NCBI GenBank assembly: GCA_049317525.1
Contig: JBMOIC010000044.1
Coordinates: 1 to 9,529 of the forward strand
DNA from: UBA961 sp049317525
Lineage (GTDB): Bacteria > Bacteroidota > Ignavibacteria > Kapaibacteriales > UBA961
DNA: 9,529 bases
Direction: 5' to 3'
This document shows positions 1 through 7,699 of the stretch, piece after piece. The translations under genes and the position numbers were made by a program. The notes below the pieces were generated by a model. It did no database searches and was not told the origin of the DNA. It was given only the letters and a program-made list of their open reading frames with translations. Position 1 is the stretch's first letter; each line of letters opens with the position of its first letter.

Positions 1-31
1 GAAGTGAATAATCATATACGGATAATTAATA

Positions 32-757
32 ATGGCTGATACAGTTATTATATATAGAATTTCTGATTCTGGATATAAAAAAGAAAAACCCACCTATATC
101 AATAATGAAAACTGTTTACAGAATGCTGTAAATATATTTAAGAATGCCACCTTTTATATCATTGCCGATAATGTTAGCCAAGACACATATACAATGATTA
201 CGAAGTATATTAATCCTGATTCAATAGAAAAAGTGTCAGTTGGCCATGGGGCAGGAACTTTCAATCTAGCTTTGGATAAAGCACTTACATTTCCAGATGA
301 TACAATTATTTATTTTTTAGAAAATGATTATATCCATAAAATACATTCGGATACTTTGATAGAAGAAGCTATTGAAATGGGTGCTGATTATTGTAGTTTA
401 TACGATCACCCAGATAAATATGTAATCGCTGATGAAGGTGGAAATCCTTATGTAGATAAAGATGGTGGGGAAGTTACAAAGGTATACATTACAAAATCTT
501 CTCATTGGAAATTAACAAATAGCACAACAATGACATTTGCTTCCAAAGTGAAGACAATAAAAAAAGATATAGCTATACTTCGAAAATGGACACAGATGGG
601 GAAATGTCCAAGAGATTTTGATATGTTCATTCATCTAAGAAAAGAAGGAAGATCTTTATTAACTCCTATTCCAGGGTATTCTACGCATGGAGATATCTAT
701 TTTTTATCTCCTTTAGATAATTGGGAACAAATTTGGAAAAATTCTCGTAATCAATAA
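32..757 (+). CDS. Putative glycosyltransferase-like protein, uncharacterised family
   Basis: A soluble 241-residue protein with no signal peptide or membrane helix, so probably cytoplasmic. The N-terminus (VIIYRISDSG) followed by strands ending in FYIIADN and IIYFLENDYIH (about residues 93-101) resembles the nucleotide-sugar-binding half of GT-A glycosyltransferases, where an acidic cluster binds the metal. The C-terminal half has strongly patterned segments: YDHPDKY, SSHWKLTNSTTMTFASKVKT, and PIPGYSTHGD near the end, which look like conserved family blocks. The family name is inference and no catalytic residue is established. The ATG at 32 has no good Shine-Dalgarno sequence. The gene lies close to the left window edge, so it may belong to a surface-polysaccharide operon that continues upstream. 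It is followed by an AT-only palindrome and a T tract. I am sure it is a gene and only moderately sure of the function. Confidence 0.8.
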   Translation: MADTVIIYRISDSGYKKEKPTYINNENCLQNAVNIFKNATFYIIADNVSQDTYTMITKYINPDSIEKVSVGHGAGTFNLALDKALTFPDDTIIYFLENDYIHKIHSDTLIEEAIEMGADYCSLYDHPDKYVIADEGGNPYVDKDGGEVTKVYITKSSHWKLTNSTTMTFASKVKTIKKDIAILRKWTQMGKCPRDFDMFIHLRKEGRSLLTPIPGYSTHGDIYFLSPLDNWEQIWKNSRNQ

Positions 758-763
758 ATTAAC

Positions 764-793
764 TTGATAATATTATCAATAGATTTTTTTTAG
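764..793 (+). terminator. Possible weak terminator: AT-only palindrome plus T tract
   Basis: Positions 764-779 form a perfect 16-bp palindrome, TTGATAATATTATCAA, read as six-base arms TTGATA/TATCAA around ATAT. A run of eight T follows at 784-791. It sits just after the glycosyltransferase-like gene and before the FKBP promoter, where a terminator is expected. The stem has only two G:C pairs, so it would be weak; a protein-binding operator is the alternative reading. Confidence 0.35.
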
Positions 794-820
794 CTAAAAG
801 ATCTATTAGCACATATTTAC

Positions 821-828
821 TATTTTTG
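821..828 (+). promoter_or_regulatory. Candidate -7 box (TAnnTTTG) for the FKBP gene
   Basis: TATTTTTG matches the Bacteroidota primary-sigma -7 consensus TAnnTTTG exactly. It would start transcription at about 832, giving a leader of about 39 bases before the ATG at 871. There is no TTG 19-21 bases upstream, so the -33 element is missing and the call rests on one short box. Confidence 0.4.
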
Positions 829-870
829 TATTAGTTGTTTTTACTAATTCTAATTTTGAAGGATATCTAC

Positions 871-1578
871 ATGATTCGTACAGCAATTACAGCTGTTGCA
901 TGTTTTGGACTGTTTTCTATTCAAGCATGCTCACAACAACCAGAACCAGGAGCCACAATGGACCCCAAGAACCAAAAAGACAAAATCAGCTACAGTATCG
1001 GTGCAAGTATTGGAAAAAATCTTAAAGATCAAAAAGCCGATATAACACCAGAAATCCTATTATTAGGTTTGAAAGATGCCTTTACAGGTGCTAAAACAAC
1101 ATTAACTGAAAGAGAAATGGGCGAAGTACTTGGCCAATATCAACAAGAAATGATGGCTAAAACTCAAGCAGAATCTCAAAAGAAAGGCGAAGGAAATAAA
1201 GTAAAAGGCGAAAAATTCCTTGCAGAAAATAAAAATGCAAAAGGTGTTACTTCTACTGCTAGTGGTTTGCAATATTCTGTTATCAAAGAAGGTACAGGCC
1301 CAAAACCAACAGCAAGCTCTACAGTTAAAGTACACTATACAGGAAAATTACTAGATGGAACTACTTTTGATAGTTCTGTAGATCGTGGCGAACCAGTTGA
1401 ATTCCCTTTAAATGGAGTTATTCCTGGTTGGACAGAAGGTTTACAATTAATGAATAAAGGTGCTAAGTATAAATTATATATTCCTGCAAATCTTGCTTAT
1501 GCAGATCGTGGCGCAGGTAATGCTATTGGGCCTAATGAAACATTAATCTTCGAAGTGGAATTATTAGAAATCAAATAA
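871..1578 (+). CDS. FKBP-type peptidyl-prolyl cis-trans isomerase (Mip/FkpA-like lipoprotein)
   Basis: Catalyses cis-trans isomerisation of prolyl bonds and so helps envelope proteins fold, probably in the periplasm or anchored to a membrane. The 235-residue product has a short hydrophobic signal and a plausible lipobox ending at Cys20 (SIQAC). A helical FKBP_N dimerisation region (about 38-95) is followed by a charged linker and an FKBP_C domain (about 130-235). The FKBP12 active-site set is complete: Tyr156, Phe166, Asp167, Phe178, Val183, Ile184, Trp187, Tyr210 and Phe227. I chose the ATG at 871 because GAAGGA at 858-863 lies seven bases upstream and the signal peptide then starts directly; an upstream TTG at 835 would add 12 residues in front of the signal. 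The gene is monocistronic, with its own terminator. Confidence 0.95.
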   Translation: MIRTAITAVACFGLFSIQACSQQPEPGATMDPKNQKDKISYSIGASIGKNLKDQKADITPEILLLGLKDAFTGAKTTLTEREMGEVLGQYQQEMMAKTQAESQKKGEGNKVKGEKFLAENKNAKGVTSTASGLQYSVIKEGTGPKPTASSTVKVHYTGKLLDGTTFDSSVDRGEPVEFPLNGVIPGWTEGLQLMNKGAKYKLYIPANLAYADRGAGNAIGPNETLIFEVELLEIK

Positions 1579-1599
1579 TATAGATTTTCTAAAACATAT

Positions 1600-1636
1600 A
1601 AAGCCCGTTGTTCTCTTACAACGGGCTTTCTTTTTA
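1600..1636 (+). terminator. Strong intrinsic terminator after the FKBP gene
   Basis: A perfect 12-bp stem, AAAGCCCGTTGT (1600-1611) with ACAACGGGCTTT (1618-1629), encloses the six-base loop TCTCTT and is followed by CTTTTTA. It begins 21 bases after the FKBP stop codon and separates that gene from the helicase-nuclease gene. Confidence 0.93.
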
Positions 1637-1690
1637 TAGTAATACACTGTAATTTGCTATCATTACTTTGCTTATACCACCGGTGATAAT

Positions 1691-4600
1691 ATGAGTGCTA
1701 CAAGGGAACAAATTATTGGGATGTCTTTCGATAGGCATATGTCTGTTTCTGCAGGTGCCGGAAGCGGAAAAACAAGAGTGCTTGTCCAAAGGTTTATCGA
1801 AATCTTAGATCAAAATCCGGGGATTGATATTAAATCTATTGTTGCTATTACTTTTACCAGAAAAGCTGCGGCTGAAATGCATAAACGTATAGTAGAAACA
1901 GTAGAAAAAAAATTAGATGATATTATGAATGCTGATTATCCCGACCCATTACTTATTTCAAAATGGGATTCTATCAGACAAAAATTACCCGCTGCAAGGA
2001 TTTCTACTATTCATAGTTTTTGTTCTGCTATCATCAGAGATTATCCTATTGAAGCAGAAATACCTCCTAATTTTTCAGAGCTTTCTAAAGGTGAAGCTCT
2101 TTCATTACGTATTTCATGCGCAGAAAAAACGCTAGAAGATTATCTACAAGATCCTGATCTAAAACCAAGAATCCAAAAACTTTTTGATATCTACACAAAA
2201 TCGAAACTGTTATCTGAAATTAGTGTATTTCTTTCTTTTCCTATAGAAACTGTTAATAGTCTGGAACAATTACAATATAAACCAGCTAAAGAATTATTGG
2301 ATATTGCTTGCAATAGCATCATACTGCCACTTTCAAAGCCTTTATATTCTTTATTCGAGATTCTAAGAATATTTCCTGATAATCATGAAGATAGTATCAA
2401 TAATGCCCTGCACTCCATAGATGGTTTATATAAGCAAACAGTATTCTCTCATCAAGATATCCTCGTTTTTGATGCTATTATCAAAACAATTGAAGATATA
2501 AGTCAAAAATATCTGACAAATAAAAATCTCATCAATAGAAAATTATATAAAGCATTCACCGAAGAATGTATAGAAGCATATAATTCTTTTATGAGTTCTT
2601 ATCCTGATTTTTTTTCTACTATTACAATCATAAAAGAATCTTTAGCATGTGGTTTTCCTTTAGCAGAAATTAATGCTATTGAAGATTCTCGTTTTATCAG
2701 TGAAATTGGTATTAAAGCAGCAAGGTTATTTCATGAAATCAAAAAACAGGATAGCATTTTAGAAGCCGATGATTTGCAAACTTTGGCTTTACAGGTTCTT
2801 CAACAAGAATCTGTAGCTAAAAAAGTAAGACGCACCTTAAATTTTCTCATGATTGATGAATTTCAGGATACTAATTATCATCAATACTCATTGGCAAAAA
2901 GTATTGTTACAGCTTTACAGTCAAACCCTAATGATACACATCATGTAAATTTTTACATTGTTGGAGATTCAAAACAAAGTATTTATGGCTTTAGATCTGC
3001 TGATGTTCGTGTATTTGAAGAAGCAGGAGAAGATATAAAGAATGCGAATCTTAAAGCCGGTAAAACCGATTCTTTTCCATCTACAGACTTCAGCACCGAA
3101 CAAGAGCAAATGGGTTTATTACAACTTCATGTAACATTCCGTTTGATGCCCGCTATAGTTGGATTCGTCAATTTGATATGTAAGGCTATCATGCCACAAA
3201 AGGCTAAAGGGTATGAAGTTGGCTTTGAACCTATGATTGCTGGAAGAGGTATTCACACATTAATCGAAAAAAAAGATATTGGCTCTATTACTGCTATCAT
3301 TACACAAGCGCCGCCAAAAGGTGAAATAAGCAATGACCCAATAGAAGCAGAATTAGTAGCAAAAAAAGTAAAACAAATTGTCCTTGATCAATCTTTATTA
3401 GTTTGGGATATAACAATTGAAAAAGATGAATATGGCAATCAATCCGAGCAGCATATTCAAAGACAAGCAATATGGAGTGATATTGCTATACTTTTTTCAC
3501 GAAGAACTAAATTAAACGCTTTAATTGCCGCTTTTAAAGCAGAAGATATCCCGTATTTTATCAATGGCGGATTTGGCTTTTATACTTCACCAGAAATAAC
3601 AGATTTTCGTTCTTATATCTCATTTCTTCATTCTCCTGCTAATGATATTGCATGCGCAGCCTTATTAGTATCACCATTCTTTAGTATTAAAGATAGTATT
3701 CTCTTAGAAGCTAAACAGTATAAAAGTAATTCCTTATGGGAATCATTTCTTCTTTTAGCCGAGCATATACAAAAAGAGCATTCTCACTATATATTTATAC
3801 AAAGAGCATCCACAATTTTACAAAGAATAATCTCTTTGTCTTCTAGATTATCTCTGCCTATCCTTATAAGAACAATGATAGAAGAAAGTGCTTGGCTTCA
3901 AACAATTTCTTATATGGATAATTCTGTGCAAATGAAAGCGAATGCCGAAAAACTCATAGAATTAGCCCGAACTTTCGAGAATAAAGGGTTTAAAGGACTC
4001 TATGATTTTTCTGAAGAATTAGAACTACTATCGCAAGATGATAAAGAAGAAGCTGCTTTTATTCCTCATCAAGAAAATGCAGTGCAATGTATGACAATTC
4101 ATAGCGCTAAAGGATTGGAATTCCCAATTGTTTTGATTTATGATACCAATGCTGGCATCAATACTTCACCAGCTCATCATGTTCATTTATCTTCCGAATT
4201 AGGATTAACAAATAAACTATTAAAAACATTTAAATCAGTGGGTTCAAATGAGTTTTCTGATTCTATAATGGAAACCATTGTAAAAGAAGAAAATCTGAAT
4301 AAAGAAATAGCAGAAAAAAAACGTTTATTATATGTGGCTCTCACAAGAGCAAAAGATCATTTACTGTTTTCTGGTACAATAAGCCAAAATGGTAAGATTG
4401 CAGCAAATAGTCTTTTATCTTTGATTACAGAGGGATGCCCTTTCTTACTCGATAATATTATGTCTGAACTTAATATATCCTCAAACATTCAAGAAAATAT
4501 CATTATATATAATAATTCTGTCCAAGAAGAGGCAACTATTCATATTCCAATTTCTTTAGAATGTATTATTGAAAACATACATAAAGAAATAATCGTAGAA

Positions 4601-5398
4601 ACTAAACATGATGAAATCGGTGAATTATTATTTAATCCTGTTCATACAGAATTTAATAATGAAGTGTATTCTGCAACGCAAATTATAACTGCAAAAAATA
4701 AGCCTTCAGAGTATATCAGACAATATGTGTATGGATTTCCTCAAAAATCAGAATCCTCTTTTTCTTCTTTATTTGATGAATATCACGATGAAATACATGG
4801 AGCTAAAGCGGGCATTATAATCCACAATATGATGGAACAAATAAACAAGTGGATGAATGCAGATGGAGAAGTAGAGCACACACAATTTCTTCACATTGCA
4901 CAGTCAGTTTTACATAAAGAGTATATATATGATGATTCGCTTATTCTAGAACGATTAAAAAATGAATGCATCGCTGTAGTACAAACTAAGTTATTGATAA
5001 ATAATACTTTACACATACAAAAAGCAAAGTTTGAATATACATTAACTATTCCATTTTTAAATGATTTTCTCATCACAATTTTTGATGTTCTTATAGAAAA
5101 CAATAAAGGTGATATGGAGATTTGGGACTGGAAAACTAATAAATGCACACTTGATAGTGATATGGATATATTGAGCGATTATTATACAAAACAAATGGAA
5201 ATATATCTTTATATGTGCTCTTTATTATACCCAAATCAAGAAATATATATAGCAAGATTATTGTTTACTAGAATGGCAAAACCAGGTGCAGAAAACGAAA
5301 TGTGGAGTAGAACAATTACCAGAAATAAACAAGATATACAGAAAATATATCAAGAATTAATTGAAGATATTAATGTGGTTCGTGAACTCTATATTTAA
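1691..5398 (+). CDS. UvrD/RecB-family helicase with C-terminal PD-(D/E)XK nuclease (AddA-like)
   Basis: A 1235-residue superfamily 1A DNA helicase-nuclease of the AddA/RecB class, which resects double-strand breaks for RecA-dependent repair and degrades linear foreign DNA. Visible helicase motifs are Walker A AGAGSGKT (21-28), Ia ITFTRKAAAEM (about 53-63), STIHSFCS (about 104-111), II DEFQD (389-393), III VGDSKQSIYGFR (424-435), IV VTFR (481-484, where NYR or NFR is usual), V TIHSAKGLEF (802-811) and VI RLLYVALTRAK (878-888). The C-terminal nuclease shows His1045, Asp1132 and Asp1146-Trp-Lys1148 (core IWDWKTNK), then QMEIYLY. The length matches AddA (about 1230 residues). No four-cysteine iron-sulphur cluster, as found in AddB, is seen. 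The ATG at 1691 has only a weak Shine-Dalgarno; a near-consensus -7 box, TTACTTTG, lies at 1663-1670. The usual partner gene is not adjacent. I am sure of the domain architecture; the AddA name itself is likely but not certain. Confidence 0.93.
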   Translation: MSATREQIIGMSFDRHMSVSAGAGSGKTRVLVQRFIEILDQNPGIDIKSIVAITFTRKAAAEMHKRIVETVEKKLDDIMNADYPDPLLISKWDSIRQKLPAARISTIHSFCSAIIRDYPIEAEIPPNFSELSKGEALSLRISCAEKTLEDYLQDPDLKPRIQKLFDIYTKSKLLSEISVFLSFPIETVNSLEQLQYKPAKELLDIACNSIILPLSKPLYSLFEILRIFPDNHEDSINNALHSIDGLYKQTVFSHQDILVFDAIIKTIEDISQKYLTNKNLINRKLYKAFTEECIEAYNSFMSSYPDFFSTITIIKESLACGFPLAEINAIEDSRFISEIGIKAARLFHEIKKQDSILEADDLQTLALQVLQQESVAKKVRRTLNFLMIDEFQDTNYHQYSLAKSIVTALQSNPNDTHHVNFYIVGDSKQSIYGFRSADVRVFEEAGEDIKNANLKAGKTDSFPSTDFSTEQEQMGLLQLHVTFRLMPAIVGFVNLICKAIMPQKAKGYEVGFEPMIAGRGIHTLIEKKDIGSITAIITQAPPKGEISNDPIEAELVAKKVKQIVLDQSLLVWDITIEKDEYGNQSEQHIQRQAIWSDIAILFSRRTKLNALIAAFKAEDIPYFINGGFGFYTSPEITDFRSYISFLHSPANDIACAALLVSPFFSIKDSILLEAKQYKSNSLWESFLLLAEHIQKEHSHYIFIQRASTILQRIISLSSRLSLPILIRTMIEESAWLQTISYMDNSVQMKANAEKLIELARTFENKGFKGLYDFSEELELLSQDDKEEAAFIPHQENAVQCMTIHSAKGLEFPIVLIYDTNAGINTSPAHHVHLSSELGLTNKLLKTFKSVGSNEFSDSIMETIVKEENLNKEIAEKKRLLYVALTRAKDHLLFSGTISQNGKIAANSLLSLITEGCPFLLDNIMSELNISSNIQENIIIYNNSVQEEATIHIPISLECIIENIHKEIIVETKHDEIGELLFNPVHTEFNNEVYSATQIITAKNKPSEYIRQYVYGFPQKSESSFSSLFDEYHDEIHGAKAGIIIHNMMEQINKWMNADGEVEHTQFLHIAQSVLHKEYIYDDSLILERLKNECIAVVQTKLLINNTLHIQKAKFEYTLTIPFLNDFLITIFDVLIENNKGDMEIWDWKTNKCTLDSDMDILSDYYTKQMEIYLYMCSLLYPNQEIYIARLLFTRMAKPGAENEMWSRTITRNKQDIQKIYQELIEDINVVRELYI

Positions 5399-5417
5399 TG
5401 AATGAAATATGAAAGAA

Positions 5418-6461
5418 TTAAAATCTAATACCAGCTGTAAATCTTTGAATGCCGCCCCAAGCAATAAAGTCAGTATAAGAATAATCTAATTGTAATAGAA
5501 AGTCTTGTCCACTAATAGGAATATATACACCAGCACCAAATGAATATCTTTCTTGATCAGAACCAATTTTATATCCGCCCCTTGCTATCATTTTAGCAGG
5601 AAAAGCCTCGCTAAACATAACTGAATATTCACTTCCCAAACTATAGTTTTCTGCATTATCGCTTGGGTGATTTAACTGAACAGAAAGTGTCCACGCTTGC
5701 ATACTATCTATAATCGGCTCTAAAGCAAAACCGATTCTAAAATTGATAGGAGGATCGAAAGATTGAAAAGACTGTATATTTTGTCCATTAAAATTTGGGG
5801 GCCCACCGGCATTTCTTACAGTTCCACTGGGTGTTAATTTAGACCCAAAATTACTGATAGCTACTGCAAATCTCGAAGTACCTAAACCAGTTTTATAGAA
5901 TGTTCCAGCATCAAAAAGAACACCTTTTAATCCTAATACACCAAATCTTTCATCTAAATACTTTACAGTAATTCCCGAACTAAATTGCTCGGTGAATTGC
6001 TGGGCATAACTAATCCCAAAAGACAAAGTTCTAAAATCGATAAATTCACCTGTACCCAATGGACGGTATTCGGTGGTAACTGCAATAGAACCTGCAGAAA
6101 GATTATTAATACCAATTCCTATTGTGGATGCATCATTGATTTTATAAATACAATTTGCACTTTGATGAGTTAAACCACCAAACCAATTGGTTTGAGTAAA
6201 CTGAGCATGATGTGATATACTTTGGGTTATTGCAGCTGGATTCCAGTACACTGCAGACGCATCATCAACTACCGATACTACAGTTTCTGCCATAGCAGCA
6301 GCTCTTGCACCAGACCCAATTTTAAGCATTGAACCAAGAGAAACGCCAGCCCTTTCACCACCAAATGAAGGAAATATCTGCGCATGAATACCATGACAAC
6401 TTATCAGAAACAAGCTAATCAATAGAACTCTATAGAATTTCAGGATACGTGTAGAGTACAT
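5418..6461 (-). CDS. PorV/PorQ-family outer-membrane beta-barrel protein
   Basis: A 347-residue exported protein of the PorV/PorQ (UPF0164-like) family. These FadL-like 14-strand barrels include PorV, which shuttles T9SS cargo from the translocon to the attachment complex. The N-terminus has basic residues, a hydrophobic core and a signal peptidase site near HAQ (26-28); Cys22 in LISC could alternatively be a lipobox. The family-defining region follows: GSGARAAAMAE (about 49-59) and DDASAVYWNPA (66-76). The rest is amphipathic beta strands ending in FTAGIRF, a typical C-terminal aromatic barrel signature. Whether it is the T9SS PorV itself or another paralogue cannot be told from here, since these genomes often carry several. 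It converges on the helicase gene with a gap of only 19 bases and no visible terminator, and diverges from ccoQP. Confidence 0.88.
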   Translation of the reverse strand: MYSTRILKFYRVLLISLFLISCHGIHAQIFPSFGGERAGVSLGSMLKIGSGARAAAMAETVVSVVDDASAVYWNPAAITQSISHHAQFTQTNWFGGLTHQSANCIYKINDASTIGIGINNLSAGSIAVTTEYRPLGTGEFIDFRTLSFGISYAQQFTEQFSSGITVKYLDERFGVLGLKGVLFDAGTFYKTGLGTSRFAVAISNFGSKLTPSGTVRNAGGPPNFNGQNIQSFQSFDPPINFRIGFALEPIIDSMQAWTLSVQLNHPSDNAENYSLGSEYSVMFSEAFPAKMIARGGYKIGSDQERYSFGAGVYIPISGQDFLLQLDYSYTDFIAWGGIQRFTAGIRF

Positions 6462-6493
6462 ATTATGTGTAAGTGGGAAAGTATATTATATGT

Positions 6494-6501
6494 CAAAAAT
6501 A
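6494..6501 (-). promoter_or_regulatory. Candidate -7 box (TAnnTTTG) for the PorV-family gene
   Basis: Read on the minus strand, TATTTTTG matches TAnnTTTG exactly. The start of transcription would lie near 6490, about 29 bases before the ATG at 6461. No clear TTG is found 19-21 bases upstream. There is no Shine-Dalgarno sequence before the ATG, which is common in Bacteroidota. Confidence 0.45.
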
Positions 6502-6571
6502 CTGTGTTTATGCTATATCATACATACACTATTTTTTTTATGAAACTAATTGTAGATACTGATAAAAGTCA

Positions 6572-6602
6572 TTGTTTTAAGGGTTTCAACCATCGAATTT
6601 TG
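6572..6602 (+). promoter_or_regulatory. Candidate promoter of ccoQ-ccoP (TTG-N20-GAATTTTG)
   Basis: TTG at 6572-6574, a 20-base spacer, then GAATTTTG at 6595-6602, which differs from the Bacteroidota -7 consensus TAnnTTTG only at its first base. The spacing is ideal. Transcription would start near 6606, giving a leader of about 43 bases. I found no convincing FNR-type TTGAT-N4-ATCAA site nearby, although cbb3 operons are often oxygen-regulated. Confidence 0.45.
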
Positions 6603-6648
6603 GGGTAGTCATAAGAAGGAATATTTACAATCACTTCTGGAGAAACCA

Positions 6649-6822
6649 ATGATAAGGAATGTATTACAAGCAATTAGTGGAATAGAAATCTACCCAGTGA
6701 TTTCACTCATTATTTTTTTCACTTTATTTATAAGCGTACTTATTTGGTTTTTCAAAGTGGACAAAGCTCATTTACGATTGATGGAAGCTATACCTTTAGA
6801 CAAACAAGTAAATAATGAATAA
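6649..6822 (+). CDS. ccoQ: cbb3-type cytochrome c oxidase small subunit (CcoQ/FixQ-like)
   Basis: A 57-residue membrane protein. After a short lead (IEIYPVISL) there is one transmembrane helix, about residues 16-35 (VISLIIFFTLFISVLIWFF), then a charged tail ending PLDKQVNNE. This single-span layout matches CcoQ/FixQ, the accessory subunit that stabilises cbb3 oxidase, and the location directly in front of ccoP supports it. The family is too short for a motif-based proof. GGAG at 6639-6642 lies six bases before the ATG, a good Shine-Dalgarno. The stop is 50 bases before the ccoP start, so both are likely on one transcript. Confidence 0.8.
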   Translation: MIRNVLQAISGIEIYPVISLIIFFTLFISVLIWFFKVDKAHLRLMEAIPLDKQVNNE

Positions 6823-6872
6823 TCAATGTAAAGTATGTACATAGACTATCTACTGTATAAGGATTAATAGTG

Positions 6873-7478
6873 ATGGCAAATGAAGAAAAAAAAGACGAAC
6901 TACTGGATCATGATGCCGATGGAATTCAGGAATTTGATAATAATCTTCCTAAATGGTGGCTTTATGGATTCTATTTGACAATTGTTTTTGCAATTGCATA
7001 TATGATGTATTATCATGTTTCACAAGATGGACAGGTTTCAAAAACAGAATATGAAAATGAGATAGCTGAAGCATCCTTATTAAATGCTAATCTTCCGAAA
7101 TCGACATCCAAAACCTTAATTGCATTAACCGATAAAGCTAGTTTAGATGCCGGTAAGGTAATATTTGAGGGAACAAATAATCTATGTTTTACATGTCACA
7201 AAGAAGATATGGGAGGCTTAGTAGGACCTAATTTAACAGATGAATATTGGATTCATGGATGTAGTATTCAGGAAATTGCACAAAGTATCACCACTGGATT
7301 TCCTGAAAAGGGGATGCTGCCTTATGGAAGCAATAATAAGCTTACAGATGAGCAATTATTACAAGTAGCAAGTTATGTGATATCAAAAAAAGGCTCTAAT
7401 CCGCCAGATGCAAAACCAATAGAGCCAGATCGGGAGATTGTATGTCCGCCTTCTCAAAAAACCACAGCAACAAAATGA
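6873..7478 (+). CDS. ccoP: cbb3-type cytochrome c oxidase subunit III (CcoP/FixP), monohaem
   Basis: A membrane-anchored c-type cytochrome that passes electrons to the CcoO/CcoN core of the high-affinity cbb3 oxidase, with its haem domain in the periplasm. The 201-residue product has the FixP_N signature (DGIQEFDNNLPKWW, 16-29), one transmembrane helix (about 30-48), and a cytochrome c domain with haem site CFTCH (Cys105, Cys108, His109) and probable axial Met138 in GMLPYG. Proteobacterial CcoP is about 300 residues with two CxxCH sites; only one is present here. The C-terminus is a proline-rich tail. The start is either GTG 6870 or ATG 6873: AAGGA at 6859-6863 is six or nine bases away. I prefer the ATG. 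ccoN and ccoO are not in the window. Confidence 0.92.
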   Translation: MANEEKKDELLDHDADGIQEFDNNLPKWWLYGFYLTIVFAIAYMMYYHVSQDGQVSKTEYENEIAEASLLNANLPKSTSKTLIALTDKASLDAGKVIFEGTNNLCFTCHKEDMGGLVGPNLTDEYWIHGCSIQEIAQSITTGFPEKGMLPYGSNNKLTDEQLLQVASYVISKKGSNPPDAKPIEPDREIVCPPSQKTTATK

Positions 7479-7488
7479 TGTATATGAT

Positions 7489-7514
7489 AAACCCCGCATT
7501 TGTGGGGTTTTTTG
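7489..7514 (+). terminator. Intrinsic terminator after ccoP
   Basis: The stem AAACCCCGC (7489-7497) pairs with GTGGGGTTT (7502-7510), with one G-U pair, around an ATTT loop, and runs into TTTTTT (7508-7513). It starts ten bases after the ccoP stop and closes the ccoQP unit. Confidence 0.9.
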
Positions 7515-7531
7515 TACTATGTACACTCTTA

Positions 7532-7611
7532 CACTTCTGCGCTTAAACTATCAAAACAATTTCTGTTCTGTTCATGGAAATATGACAGAAGTGCATTGGA
7601 TTGTTTTGATA
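7532..7611. repeat. Inverted-repeat structure, 12-bp perfect arms
   Basis: TATCAAAACAAT (7549-7560) is the exact reverse complement of ATTGTTTTGATA (7600-7611). Inside, TTCTGT (7561-7566) matches ACAGAA (7585-7590). CACTTCTG (7532-7539) also pairs exactly with CAGAAGTG (7586-7593), so two exclusive folds are possible. It is too short for an insertion sequence and has no clear target duplication. It could be a miniature element remnant, a structured RNA or a binding site. It lies in the gene-free stretch 7515-7880, in which I see no convincing gene. Confidence 0.6.
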
Positions 7612-7637
7612 TAAATTTATCTTTCATAGTAACTATA

Positions 7638-7652
7638 TCAGGTTAAACCTGA
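7638..7652. repeat. 15-bp palindrome, possible operator
   Basis: TCAGGTT-A-AACCTGA is a perfect seven-base inverted repeat with a one-base centre, the geometry of a dimeric regulator site. No promoter or gene start is recognisable next to it, so its role is unknown. Confidence 0.45.
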
Positions 7653-7699
7653 CAGTAAAGATACGTAAGATAATTTAATAACTGAACTAATACTGAATG

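Noticed and set aside
1..39. Possible tail of an upstream gene ending in TGA at 37-39, overlapping the first ATG by eight bases
   Set aside because: Only 12 codons are visible and other frames also stop here, so there is no basis for calling it.
835..870. TTG start that would extend the FKBP protein by 12 residues
   Set aside because: It would place extra hydrophobic residues before a complete lipoprotein signal, while the ATG at 871 has a good GAAGGA site.
4891..5148. 85-codon minus-strand frame inside the helicase-nuclease gene, and similar frames at 1102-1335, 1929-2135, 5985-6173, 7896-8141 and 8171-8401
   Set aside because: All lie inside well-supported genes on the other strand or in another frame, with no ribosome site or family resemblance.
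6550..6566. FNR-like site upstream of ccoQ
   Set aside because: The sequence TTGTAGATACTGAT keeps only part of the TTGAT-N4-ATCAA consensus; it is not convincing.
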